DNA from: Drechmeria coniospora | Taxonomy: Eukaryota; Ascomycota; Sordariomycetes; Hypocreales; Ophiocordycipitaceae | DNA: 64,000 nucleotides | Direction: 5' to 3' | Assembly: GCF_001625195.1 (NCBI RefSeq) | Contig: NC_054390.1 | Coordinates: forward strand, 2,504,027-2,568,026 | Shown: piece after piece, positions 1 to 11,361 of the stretch | Layout of the letters: every line of letters starts with the position of its first letter | How positions within the stretch are numbered: position 1 is the first letter of the stretch | The notes under the pieces: model-generated | Database searches by the model: none | Told to the model about the DNA's origin: nothing | What the model saw: the letters and a program-made list of their open reading frames with translations, nothing else | Translations under genes and position numbers: made by a program

Positions 1-1258
1 AGAGCTTTGCCGATTTCATCAACATGTTCGCCCGGGCGTCCGAGTACGTCTCGTTGTTCATCGACGACAACTTGAAGCGAGGAATCAGGGGCAAGACGGA
101 GGCGGAAGTCGACGCCGTGCTGGACAAGGCGGTGATACTGATACGGTACCTGCAAGATCGAGACCTCTTTCAAACCTACTACCAGCGCCACCTCGGCCGC
201 CGGCTGCTGCACGGCAAGTCGGAGAGCCACGATGTCGAGAAACAAATCATCTCGCGCATGAAGCAGGAGCTTGGACAGCAGTTCACGAGCAGGTTCGAGG
301 GCATGTTCCGAGACCTCGTCACATCCGCCGAACTGACGTCGACGTATCGCCAACATATGGCCAGCGTTGGTGACGGGAGCCAAACGATCGACCTGAGCGT
401 CAACGTCCTCACGACCAACTACTGGCCTTCGGAGATCATGGGCCGTCAAGGCTCGCTTGAAGTCGGCCCCCGGGTGTCGTGCAACTATCCGTCCGACGTG
501 AGACGGCTGCAGGCGAGCTTCGAGCAGTTTTACCTGACCAACCGCAACGGACGGAAGCTGACGTGGGTCGGCTCGACTGGCAGCGCCGACATCAAGTGCA
601 CCTTTCCCGCCCTTCCCGGGAAGTCGGGCATTCTGGGGCGGGAACGGCGGTATGAGGTCAACGTGCCGACCTTTGCCATGGCCGTGCTCCTGCTCTTCAA
701 CGATGTGGAGGACGGCGAGAGCCTCACGTTTGAGGAGATTCAGGCCAAGACAGGCATATCGACGCAGGACCTGATGAGGACGCTGACGGCTGTTGCTGTG
801 GCACCGAAATCGCGGGTGCTGTCCAAGGAGCCTGCGACGAAGCACATCAGAGCCGGTGACAAGTTCACGTTCAACGCATCCTTCCAGAGCAAGATCATGC
901 GAATCAAAGCACCCATCATCAACGCCGTTTCCAAGGTCGAAGGCACGCAGGAGAGGAAGTCGACGGAGGACAAGAACAACCAGACGAGATCGCACATCAT
1001 TGACGCGGCCATTGTGAGAATCATGAAGTAAGTCTCTTCGACGTCGGCCCCAACTACGCTTGCTGACATGGAAGGAACAGGTCCAGAAGGGAGCTCAGCC
1101 ACGCGCAGCTCGTCAGCGAAGTTCTCGGCCAGCTCTCCTCTCGCTTCAAGCCCGAGGTGTCACTGATCAAGAAACGGGTGGAGGACCTAATTGTTCGCGA
1201 GTACCTCGAGCGGCCAGACGAGGAAGGCGCTCCGTCAATGTATCGCTACGTCGCTTGA
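1..1258 (+). CDS. CUL3: Cullin-3 family ubiquitin ligase scaffold, 3' part
   Basis: C-terminal part of a cullin; the 5' end lies outside the window. Reading is open from nt 3 to 1027, a 53-nt intron runs 1028-1080 (GTAAGT...ACAG), and a last exon 1081-1258 ends in TGA. The fragment covers most of the cullin homology domain, including the stretch YVSLFIDDNLKRGIRGK and the segment QHLGRR-like YYQRHLGRRLLHGKSES that contacts the RING protein. The last exon completes the winged-helix B domain. The neddylation lysine sits in AAIVRIMKSRR, and the intron splits that lysine codon, so a missed intron would remove the regulatory site. Cullin-3 proteins hold RBX1/E2 at this end and BTB adaptors at the missing N-terminus. 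The closest family by motif wording is CUL3, not CUL1 or CUL4; this is judged by eye. It is convergent with the protease gene downstream. Confidence 0.93.
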
Positions 1259-2258
1259 TTTGATTGATGCCTTTGTGTTGGATGCGGTCTCACGAGTAAT
1301 GAGGGAAGTTGCATTTGCATGAGGCACGGCGTCAACGGTGTTTGGAGGCGGATTAGATGTTGCCTTATTATGTTTCTTTTTTGTCACATCTCCTTCGCTG
1401 CGAGAGCATTCTTTGCAAATGACAATGAGAGGAAGCGCCGAAGGAAGCTGCGATCTTACGGTGCTAATGTCCGCAAGGGGTTTATCTCGTGGAGGAATGT
1501 AAAGCCTCGGCATAACTCGCCGATGCAGTAGTCCGGTTGGTGTTTTCAACTTTGAAGGTTTCAAGAATCTTGGGATGTCGGTCTGGGTAAGCGACAAGCA
1601 ACCAATTCAACCGGTCCAGGAAATCACGGCTCTTAACAGGGCAACCCGGCAACTCAAACGCAGCATCTAGTGCTTCAGGCTCTGGGAAGGGGCCCGCCGG
1701 TAATCATGATGCGCCAAATACCGAGGCCAGAATTCCTATGAAAAATGATGAGGCACCACGAGAATCCCCCGCTGAGCGTGCGGCTCCTACATCTGCGCAT
1801 GTAACAAGGCCCAAACGTCGAATAATCAGAACACCACACCCATCCATGAATGCTCTCCAATGAATAGCACCCGCAGTTCAGACGCAACGTCGGGCACCTC
1901 TGGGGAAATGCGTGTCAGATATGGAAAAGCTGTTGGCCAACTTGGCCACCTCAGATGATGGATGCATGAGAGAAGGCAACGGTGGATTCCATGGAAGACT
2001 TGCAACGACAGAAGTACGTCTAAAATGCAAAAGCACCTGATCGTAGAGAAGCTGGCCACCACTCAGGAACGTCTCATCAGAGCGTGACAAGGTAATACTG
2101 GATACGATCGCATTAAGTGTGCGAAATTAGAAGGCGCAGCAGCAGTTATGGACTTGCTAATCCACGATGTGCATGAAAAGAAAAAAAGGATAAACGTACA
2201 CATGCTCCTTGCTTCGTAGAGCCTTTTCCATCTCGCGTCGCAGCTCTCATTGCTGACC
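1259..2258. other. Convergent intergenic gap with coding-like remnants
   Basis: A 1-kb gap between the 3' ends of the cullin and the protease. Only two GTAC tetranucleotides are seen here, so no GTAC island is present. Between about 1591 and 2083 three successive reading frames look protein-like but each is short and stopped (see findings). No complete gene is supported. Confidence 0.5.
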
Positions 2259-5155
2259 TTAATCAGGATACTTGATGTTGAAGGGAGGCGTTTCCACAAC
2301 ATCCCAATCGGCTTCATCTGTCGCATTGCCGAAAATCCTTAGGGCGCGGACAATAATTTTATACTTTCCTGCCGGCGCATACTTCCCAGAGTCGAGCCGA
2401 CCATCCCAAGGATGCAACTTGATATGCCGCGAAACATACGTGAACCAGAAACCGTACGGCCGGCCGATAGAATTGAAGTCTCCTACGTCGGTAGTTAGGT
2501 TCCTGAAATTAATCGTTGTATTCTTGGCCAGGTTGCTTGCAACGGGCACAACATGTGCCACTACGAGGGACGTCCCAAGATTGAACTCAGTGATGATGGA
2601 AGGCAGGACGGCTCCTGTGATGTTCTTGCCGTCACGTGTCGGCATCGTAAATGTTGAATTATCCCCCAACCTGTCACGATTTTTCGTATCGTTGGAGCGT
2701 GCGATCCAAGTGTTTCCAGGCGCCAGGATTGTCGAAGCTCGGAGAGAACCGGTGAGGCCCTGGTAAGGGATCGACAAAGAGGCACCATCAGTGCCGTTGA
2801 TGGCTATCCAGCCCGACCAGAAGGCTAGACGCTTCCGATCAACACCAGAAGGAGGGGTTGCCTGCACATCGATAGAGGCCGATTTACCGGCGCCTAGCTT
2901 GACAGAGCTCTGGCTAAGCTTGATCGTCGCGGCGGCCCGGACCGGTTCGTTGGGGAATTTAGCGGCGGAAATTGATCCCTTGCCGAGGGTGTACATAGCA
3001 ATGGCCGGTACGTGGGATAGCTTGTAGGTAATTTCCTCGCGGCCTGTATTGGTAATTGTAATCTTGCGAGACTTGACGAAGTGCTCCGTGTCGTTGAAGG
3101 ACAAAGCAGAGGGCTGGAGTAGGGTAGTAGCATAGGCTGCATCAAAAGCCTGGACAAGGCCGCCTCCTTGCTGGGCCGTCGGGGCATAGTAATCGTAGAA
3201 TTTGTCACCATCGTTGAAGAGCTGGGGCTTTGCGGTAGATGACAGAAGGCTATTGATCAACGCTGGATCAAATGTACCTCGAGCCTGGCCGATGAGGGCT
3301 ACAATGCCGGTCACCAATGGTGCGGCCATGGATGTTCCGGAAAGGACAGAGTAACCGCCAGCGGAGGTAAGGAAGGTGGAAACAATACTTCCACCAGGGG
3401 CTCCGAACTGGGGCTTGGAACCCAGCTCCCAGGATGGGCCCCAGCTGCTGAAGGTAGAGACAGCACCGCCAGTATTGTGATTTGGAGTCGTTTCCAACAT
3501 TTGATCCAAATTATCGTCGACCATGTTCAAGGTAACCCGCTTGCCCTGCAATATAGCCTTTGTCCAGCTATCGCCCGTCGCTTTCGACACCACGCCGCAA
3601 GCAAGAACACCAGTCAGAGCTGTAAGGTTCACCAGCCCAATATTGCTTTCGATATCATGAGCCAAAATATAATTGGCCCCCTTCGCCAGAGCATGTTTGA
3701 TCTTGGTGATAGGATTGCAGGAATCAGGGCCGACCAGGACAATCGTGTTGCGCAAATCAGGGGTACTATCCGGCAGTGTGCCGCAAGCATCATGCTTCGT
3801 GGTACCGTTCGTCATTTTGCTCGTCATATCGTCCGTAGAAGCATTCTTCCTCGTCGCGTACAGGTAAACATCGAGCGATACGCCGTTCCAGGTGTTGGGC
3901 ACACCGGGACGGTAGCCAAAATTGAGCTTCCTGCCGGTATCGATGGTGTAGTGGGATTTATATAGAACCCTCGTCGTCAGGGTGTTTTCAAAAGAGGCAA
4001 CGGATGCTACTCCAATTCCGGACGAAGGAGTGCTCGGGTAGAAGAGTCCATGGTCACCGTCATTGCCTGCCGAGGCAATGACGGGGATTCCCTTGTCGAC
4101 GATGCGCTGGACGATAACTGTCACAGCTTCCCCGAGCCAACCACCTTGATCACCAATGGAGAGGTTGATAATCTTCGCATGATCTTTGTAGGCTTCAATA
4201 CAAGCAGCGATGATGATGTCGCTGCCGCCGTGCGCTTTGCAGCTACGGACGCGGTATGCGCCGAGAGTAGCGTCAGGAACAACGCCGGTAAAACCCACGT
4301 TATTTGGCCGGGCGGCTATGATGCCGGCGACATGAGTGCCGTGGCCGTGGCAAGTGTCTAATGGGTCGTCGTCGGGCACCGGCGTGTTCGTACCGTCATA
4401 GTCATCGCCGACGAAGTCTTTACCGAAGGCGACCAGACAGCCTGGGCCAAAGCAGCCACCAAGAGCCGGGTGGTTGTAGTCGATCTATCATTGCCACAGT
4501 TAGCGCTGTTAATGCTCATATTATTCTGCCCCCTCTCATGGGGGGAGCCTTCACTCGAGGAGCGAGGACGACGTACACCCGAATCGATAATAGCAATCCT
4601 GATGTCCTTCCCGGTAAGTCCTTTGGCCCGTAGCTTATCTATCTGAGTCATGACATGAGGGGAGTAGGTATCGGCCGTCGAGGTCGCATTTCCACGTTTC
4701 CGAAGTTCAGAAGAGCCCTTCTTCGTCTTCTTGTTGCCAGTCCATTCGACACTCGGCTTGGCAGCCGCAATTTGGCGGATTTGGGACACGGCTTTCACGG
4801 CAGCGCCAGCTGTGATCTTAGCCGTCGTTGCCGCGGCCGCGGCAATGTCGTACAGCTCGACGGAGACGCCTTTGTAGATTTCACAGTCGAACTTGATGCG
4901 CACTTTCCCGATCTTGCTGATGTCGTCGACGAAGGCATCGAGGTCCTAAAGTGAACGGTCAGGTCCCGAGCCGGATGCAGAAATATGTTCAACGGAACGG
5001 TTATTGCAGGCAGACAGAGGAAATTGCATGGAACGACGTACATGGCCATCGTTGAGCTCGATGATGATGCCACCGGGCAGGACATCGGTGGACGGTATTG
5101 TGGCCAGAGCGGTCGACACGATGGCGACGAGCGACAGGATCGATTGGCGAACCAT
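2259..5155 (-). CDS. Secreted subtilisin-like serine protease (S8 family)
   Basis: Predicted 902-aa extracellular endopeptidase. Exons on the minus strand are 5155-5042, 4945-4577 and 4484-2259. Exon 1 encodes a signal peptide (MVRQSILSLVAIVSTALA). An inhibitor-I9-like propeptide follows (residues ~25-110, with an Ala-rich stretch), then the S8 domain. The catalytic Asp is in IAIIDSGIDYNHP, formed only when the second intron (4576-4485) is removed; His is in CHGHGTHVAG, the oxyanion Asn in IASAGNDG and Ser in LSGTSMAAPLVTG. A PA-type insert lies between His and Ser, around DSCNPITKIKHALAKGA. The ~300 residues after Ser resemble the Fn3-like domains of C5a-peptidase/Vpr-type subtilases. Such large multi-domain subtilases are secreted by many saprotrophic and insect- or nematode-associated fungi; a host-related role is only inference. 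The promoter lies in the GTAC-rich gap shared with the next gene. Confidence 0.93.
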
Positions 5156-7212
5156 GGCTGAGCATTCTCCTCTCCACCTGGAGGGAGAGACGGAGAAGAC
5201 GGCGGAGGAAATAAAAGGCCTCCAGGGCCCTTCTCTCAAGGTCGGTCAAGGAGACGATGCCGAACTGAAGGAGGGGACGCTTCTCTCGATCTGCAGGGAT
5301 GGACGAAGCGGATGGCGAGCCTGGGAAGGTGACTGCTGGCAGGGGAGAAGAAAGCACAAGGCTCGCTCATCTGGATCGTTTGCTTCATATTGCTGAATCG
5401 CCACGCAGGCATCGTACTCAATGTGCCGCAGGGTGAGGAGTCCTGCGATGGAATTGCATGGGGAGGGAAGGTCGACTAAGTACATCCATTGGTGGGTTGC
5501 ACTCTGCAGGTACATGATTCACGGCGCGCCATCCACCTACAGTGCTAACATGCGTACGTCCTTGCTTGCACGTTCATTCCTGTCTGGGTGGCCGGATCAG
5601 CTGAAGGTACGGAGTACAATGACATACTCCAGTATGGGGAGCTTTGGTGCGAGTGTGTCATGGATATTTGGTAAGGGTGCAATACTGTACGAATCCTGCA
5701 TGTAGTTGTACTCTGGACAAGCCGTACGGTTACCGTACTAGTAACTTGGGTGGGGAGATCGATGGCGCCGTCGCAGATGGTTGTGTCAGGGACCAGTTTC
5801 ATATCAAGCACATGTACTCCGTACAGTACATGCATGTATGGTAGGTACCTACTAGGCTATAATAACAACATGTCCTGCGATGGATCGCTGGCCTGTACTG
5901 TACACTACAAGTACAGTGTAAGCTGTACTCCGTACACCTTGGTACTTGTACATGTAAGTGTAACTGGACTTGGGGCACCGCCAAGTACCTAAGTACGAGC
6001 ACATGCCCTTCGCCTACACAGTACTTGGGTATGATTAGTGGTCAAGAATAAGTATAGTAGTACGTACAGCCAGACTCTCATGCGACAAAGATGCGTGCCC
6101 TGCACCTTCATCAAACGAGGGATGCCTTGTTGCGGATACTCTGCGGAGCCCGGAGAACATACTTACGGATGGAAAACACTTGCCGCCGGGTTCATGGAGA
6201 TCTCGCTCGCAGCGATGAAATGGATGAAACCGGCCGGATGGTGAACACAACAACTCCAACATGGATGCCGGATGTTCGATGAATAAATGCATCGGCGCCT
6301 TTGCATGCGTACTTGTATATATCTGCGATAGATACCTGGTACTTGAAGCGTCGCAGTACGTGCATGTACTTGTACGCTGGTGTCAGCTGCGTCAGGAAAC
6401 CGCCGCTGGCTGGCAACTGCCGTGTGCCTACGAGGTGCTTGGTTGTATTTCGTCTTTATTATATGCACCTGCACCATACGGAGTACAAGTATGCTCATGC
6501 GCCATGTGCACTGCAAAGTACTAAATGGAGCCTGTCTGTTGCTTTGCTCTCCCGATGCACACTATCATCTTATTTCCTTTTCGGTGTGAAGTGGTCTTCA
6601 AAATGGCGACATCGGTTCGTAACGAGACGACGGGCATACTTGCAGTCATCTACAAGCAGTACGTGTACAGTTCACGCACAGTACAAGAATACTTGCAGAT
6701 ACACATTGCAGTCAAGCCCCATAACAGCAAGTTGTGGGGATGAGGGTACATGAAGTTGTATTACTTATTTACTACTGTGCTCCGCACGGAGTTCAATTGT
6801 GTACTAGGTACGGATAGTTGTACTGAAGTTAGTACAACTATACAAGCTCATGTACTCCGTACTGTACAACTACTGTACACTGTACGGTAGGTAGTCTGTA
6901 CAGTACGTACAAGAACTTCTAGGTGTACCTAGGTGCAGGCACCGAGTACGGAGTACTTGCAAGTACTAGTAAGTATGAGTTTTACATGTACAGTATTACT
7001 GTACGGAGCAAACAAGTATACAGTAGGTACTTACAAGTGCATACAGTACTGTACATGTGCGAGCACATCTGCCGCCACAGTGGTGAGATGGGCACAGTGC
7101 AAGCAGTATATGTGCGCTGCCGACGGTGGGAACAGCTCGCAGCGCTCCATACCTCTTCACACCGATAAACGAGCCGAGGACAGAGTTACGGTCGAGGGCC
7201 AACGACGGCAAC
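5156..7212. repeat. GTAC-rich island in divergent intergenic gap (~2 kb)
   Basis: No gene seen. From about 5590 to 7065 the sequence is packed with GTAC tetranucleotides in forms such as GTACGGAGTAC, GTACTCCGTAC, GTACATGTAC and CAAGTAC. I counted 21 GTAC between about 6801 and 7055, where about one would be expected by chance. The stretch about 6080-6290 is poorer in the motif. The gap separates the 5' ends of the protease and the FAH-family gene, so both promoters must be in or beside it. Confidence 0.85.
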
Positions 7213-8150
7213 ATGCTTGGACTGCGACGCTCCATCGCCACGGCGTCCTCCCAGGGCGCGTCGGTGCTCAAGAGGGCGGGCAAGGTTGTCTGCATCGGAC
7301 GCAACTATGCGTGAGTCTTCCCATGCCTGCTCTGCTTTCCGGACGAGCGCCTTGGCTGTGCCGGAAGGCGGTTCGATGTCGACGCATGGTCCGCTTGCTG
7401 ACGCCCTTTGACCTCGATGGCCGACAGCGACCACGTGGCCGAGCTGCAGAACGCCAAGCCCAAGCAGCCCTTCTTCTTCCTCAAGCCTCCGTCGTCCATC
7501 CTCCTCCCCGGCGAGGGTCCCTGCCTGCGCCCCAAGGGTGTCGTGATGCACTACGAGGTCGAGCTGGCACTCGTCATGGGCAAGACGGTGAGGGACCTGC
7601 GGGCAGACGACAAGGAGGGCGCGCTGGATGCCATCTCGGGTGAGCCGCACCCCTTCCTTCCCTTCCACCCCCCCCCTCCTCGGCCGACGCGCCGCCGGGA
7701 GCGTGGCTGACGAGGGGAGCAGCCTACGCCGTGGCCATCGACATGACGGCACGCAACACGCAAGACGAGGCCAAGAGGAAGGGCCTCCCGTGGGACATCG
7801 CCAAGGGTTTCGACACCTTTCTGCCCATGAGCAACGTGATCCCCAAGGGCGCCATCGCCGACCCGCACGATGCCGAGCTCTTCCTCGAGATCAACGGGCA
7901 GGCCAGGCAGCGGGGGTCGACGGGCCTCATGATCTACCGCATCCCGCGCATCGTGAGCGACATCTCCAAGGTCATGACCCTGCACCCGGGCGACATTGTC
8001 CTCACCGGCACGCCGGCGGGCGTCGGGCCGGCGCTGCCGGGCGACGTCATGAGGGCGGGCGTCATGGTGGCCGGACGAGAGGTGGAGGAGGGCAGGATGG
8101 AGGTGAGGGTGGAGGAGTCCCCGTCGTCGTACGTGTTTTCCGAGACGTAG
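7213..8150 (+). CDS. Fumarylacetoacetate hydrolase family protein (FAHD1-type acylpyruvase)
   Basis: Predicted 245-aa enzyme from exons 7213-7310, 7428-7639 and 7723-8150, with introns GTGAGT...ACAG and GTGAGC...GCAG; both junctions restore conserved text (IGRNYADHVAEL and DAISAYAVAIDMT). The first ~20 residues (MLGLRRSIATASSQG) are basic and Ser-rich, which suggests a mitochondrial presequence. The metal-binding acidic residues are the two Glu of HYEVELALVMG and the Asp of VAIDMTAR, and the C-terminal HPGDIVLTGTPAGVGP is the family signature. The length fits FAHD1 proteins, which hydrolyse acylpyruvates and decarboxylate oxaloacetate, rather than true FAH of tyrosine breakdown, which is near 420 aa. 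The substrate cannot be told from sequence. It is convergent with the 3-hydroxyanthranilate dioxygenase gene; the stop codons are 119 bp apart. Confidence 0.93.
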
Positions 8151-8269
8151 GCAAGCTAGAGCAGGTGGCCTCAACTATCCATCTATCTACATGTCCACCG
8201 GCGTTTCGAGCCAGCAGGGACGGTGCGGAGACGTGACCGAGGCCGACACGAGACGCTCGCGGAACCATC

Positions 8270-8962
8270 TCAGGCGCGCGGCACCTGGTTCGGGTCCGGT
8301 ATCGACCCCCGCTTGGGCTCCCAGTCGGCGAGCTCGCCGCACTCGGGACAAGTCCTCTTGGCGTCGTCGGCCCTGAAGGCCTCGACCGCGGCCTTGATCT
8401 GGGTGCCGAGATCGGTGCAGTGGAAGGCGGCCTCGTGGACAACGACGGAGCCTTTGCAGACGCCGCAGTACCAGCGCATGCGGTCGAGGGAGCCGGCCGG
8501 CCGGGGCAGCTCGACGACGATGCCGACCGTGTCGGCGAACCGGACCGGGTTGTGCGGCGTCTTGGCCGGCAGGAGGAACATGCCACCCTCGGGGATGACG
8601 ATGTCGCGAAAGACGTCACCGTCGTCGACGACCTTGAGGAGCATGGCTCCACGGTGCTGGTAGAACCACTCGGGCGTCTCGTTGACGTGGTAGTCGGTGC
8701 GCGCGTTGGGGCCGCCGACGATCTTGAGCACCGTAATTTTCATCAGAGAGACGTGCCGAAAGTGGGCCGAGGGGAGGACGAGGTACCATGACGGTCATGC
8801 CCTCCTTGTAGACGCAATAGTTGTTGATGGGCGGCTGAAGGAGGTGCCCATTTTCTTCGAGCCTGGCCGATTCAATCCGTCCGTCAGCATCGAATGGCGG
8901 GCACGGGACGAGGAGGATGGATCGGCTCACCACTTGGGCACGTTGAGCGGCGGCGCGAGCAT
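8270..8962 (-). CDS. BNA1: 3-hydroxyanthranilate 3,4-dioxygenase
   Basis: Predicted 186-aa cytosolic enzyme of the kynurenine route to NAD. It opens the ring of 3-hydroxyanthranilate to give the precursor of quinolinate. Exons on the minus strand are 8962-8931, 8862-8787 and 8722-8270. Joining gives the family N-terminus [19 protein letters not shown], then [20 protein letters not shown]. The cupin core has the iron ligands in [14 protein letters not shown] (His and Glu) and TPHNPVRF (His). The fungal/bacterial C-terminal rubredoxin-like site is present as two Cys pairs, WYCGVCKG and TCPECGEL. The first exon is only 32 nt and the third junction uses an AAG acceptor. Full length for the family. 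It is divergent from the copper transporter across a GTAC island. Confidence 0.96.
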
Positions 8963-10271
8963 CTGTCGCTTCTCACAAGTATACGCCTTGAGACCAGCGG
9001 TTCGGCGCGCACAAGTCGGATGTGAGGAAGACGGGAGGCAATGTCGATGGCAGAGACGCCACGGGGGAGAGGTCGATCGATGACGCAGCTTGCCAGGAGG
9101 AGCTAGGTGTGGGTGGTGCCGCACCAGTCGTCGCCAGTGGTCGCCAGCCGGAGCACAGCAAGTAATACCTACTAGGAATAGTAAGTACAGTGCTTGCAGG
9201 TAATGAATACCAGGCACCTGATTTGAGGTACTACGAGGCAATACCAGACACACTTGCATGTAAGTCCATGTACCTAAGTAACCCGTACAGTTTATTTACT
9301 TGTACATACAGTACGCATGCACAAGCACAAGAGTCTACTCCGTACAGTACATACAATGCTACCAGTAATCTCAATACCCAATGTACTAGGTACCTATTAT
9401 GAGAGGTTGCTTTACATTTACTTACTAACTTACAGGCTGCGGCTGCGGCTGTGGCGCATTGGCATGTACAGTATTTGTGCCGTGCGAGTACGGAGTACTT
9501 CATGAGGAGTACAGTACCGTACACAAGTACCATCACTTCCAGCGCATGGAGCCGTTGATTGATGGCAGGCTTGTGGGTGCACGACGCACTTCAAAACTGC
9601 CGTGTTCTTTCAACACTCTGATTAAAACTCGTACCGGTCGCACAGGTGAGCGGCTATTCTTGCGCGAACTTGCTCAACCCATGCTGCTGTGCGACGCCCC
9701 CATGTTCTGCGGTTGTTCCCGCCCCATGGCCGTGTGACGCGCACTGCGTACCCGTCGAGACAGGCCGTTGTGGCTTAACGGGCCAGCGCAGGCCAGCGCA
9801 AGCCAGCGCTGTCCGATACAGCGATCGTTGGTCACACAGCCCGCCGGACCAGGTGGGGAGAGTCCAGAAATTCCCTGGAATCAGCGGTCGACCAGGGCGG
9901 GCTAGCAGCCGTTAATACGGGCAAGCCGCGAGCTGGCAGTCCCCTGCCCGGCATTGACAGTGTGTATGATTATCGACTGATTACGTCGGAAACGTGCTCG
10001 CTCTCTTCGACCGATCCTCCTTGACCTCCTTCACCGCACCGTCATCCCTTCACACCGTCACCCACCTCTGGCTCTACCGCATCCAGCCCTCGACGCTGCC
10101 TCCTACTTCATCGCCAGGAGCTCCTCCCTGTCCATCTCCTCGGTGCTGATTCCACGCCTGCCATCCGCCCCGCCGGGTCAAGCTTAAAGCATCACCGATC
10201 AGGATCACGAAGAGGATCACGAATACGATCGCTAGGTTCTTTAAGGCGACCGACGACGCCCGAAGACAACC
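8963..10271. repeat. Divergent intergenic gap with GTAC island
   Basis: No gene seen. A GTAC-rich island spans about 9165-9540 (GTACTCCGTACAGTAC, GTACCTAAGTA, GGTACCTA types). At 9781-9810 three tandem 10-bp copies of GGCCAGCGCA occur (the last two with one change each). From about 9990 the sequence becomes pyrimidine-rich, as expected for the 5' leader of the copper-transporter gene. Confidence 0.8.
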
Positions 10272-11101
10272 ATGGATCACTCGCACCACATGGAGCACGC
10301 AGCTTCTTCCCACGGCGCCCACGGCGGCGGCGACATGGGCGAAATGTGCAACATGAACGTGCGTCGGCACAAGCTTCCTTGCCTCCCCCCCTCCGCCTAC
10401 GCCTCACCCCCTCCCTCGACCCCCGTGATACGGCAGGGTGTGCTGACTCTCAACCGCGGCAGATGCTCTTCACCTGGGACTCGACCAACCTGTGCATCGT
10501 CTTTCGCCAGTGGCACATCCGCTCCACCGCCTCCCTCGTCGTCTCCCTCGTCGCCGTCGTCGTCCTCGCCATGGGCTACGAGGCCCTGCGCTCCGTCTCG
10601 CGTCGGTACGAGACGACGGTCAACAAGCGCATCGCCGCCCTTCCGCGTACGTCCCATCAACATGACCCATCCCCCCTCCTCCCCCCCGCGCCCCTGCGTC
10701 ACGTCTCGAGCGCACCTTTGCATTGTGCCATGTCTTCCCGAGCCTCCGTGGGATCTGTGCCAGTGCTGAGCCTCCGAATGGCAAAAAGACGAGCAGAGTG
10801 AAGACGTCACTGAGACAACCCCTTTCCTCGCCACAGGGCAATACCAGGTCGCGGCCGGCAGGAACAGCCACGTCGTCAAGGCCGTCCTCTACGCCTTGCA
10901 AAACTTTTACGCCTTCATGCTCATGTAAGTCCGGCTCGGAAAGCAATCCTCGTTCCGGGGTTCTGGATGCTCACGCGTGCAAGGCTCGTCTTCATGACGT
11001 ACAACGGCTGGGTCATGATTGCCGTCTCCCTCGGCGCCCTGTTCGGCTACCTCTTGTTTGGCCAGTCGACGTCATCGACAAAGGACAACGCATGCCACTG
11101 A
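10272..11101 (+). CDS. CTR2: CTR-family copper transporter
   Basis: Predicted 158-aa membrane protein from four exons, 10272-10358, 10463-10646, 10837-10924 and 10984-11101. The N-terminus is rich in His and Met (MDHSHHMEHAASSHGAHGGG, later MGEMCNMN), as expected for copper capture. Three membrane segments follow: around VVSLVAVVVLAMGYEAL, then YALQNFYAFMLMLVFMTYNG, and VMIAVSLGALFGYLLFG. The signature Met-x3-Met of the second segment (MLMLVFM) and the Gly-x3-Gly packing motif of the third (GALFG) are present. The third intron splits the Met codon of the MLM/LVF run. Size and layout match CTR2-type transporters, which in yeast release copper from the vacuole; a plasma-membrane role is also possible. 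It is convergent with the Nudix gene. Confidence 0.93.
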
Positions 11102-11361
11102 TCGAGTGCGAGGCGCCGCCAATGCACAGCCATGGCATGTGACGATGCTCGGTTTCCTCCGGAGCGGAAATAGAAAGCGCACCGTCGTCGTCACGTGCAC
11201 TCGTTCCGAACCACATCCACGGCCCCGCCTGTCTGTGGCATCTCTGGGGAGGGCGAAGTCGGGCATTGGGAACAAATGGCAGTCAGTAGTCATATGTACA
11301 GTCGCGAGGTCGTCCCGTACCAGGATCCAGCCGATTCGCCCGTTGGGCCGTGCCGCGGCCG

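Noticed and set aside
7186..7752. 188-codon minus-strand ORF
   Set aside because: Antisense to the exons and introns of the FAH-family gene.
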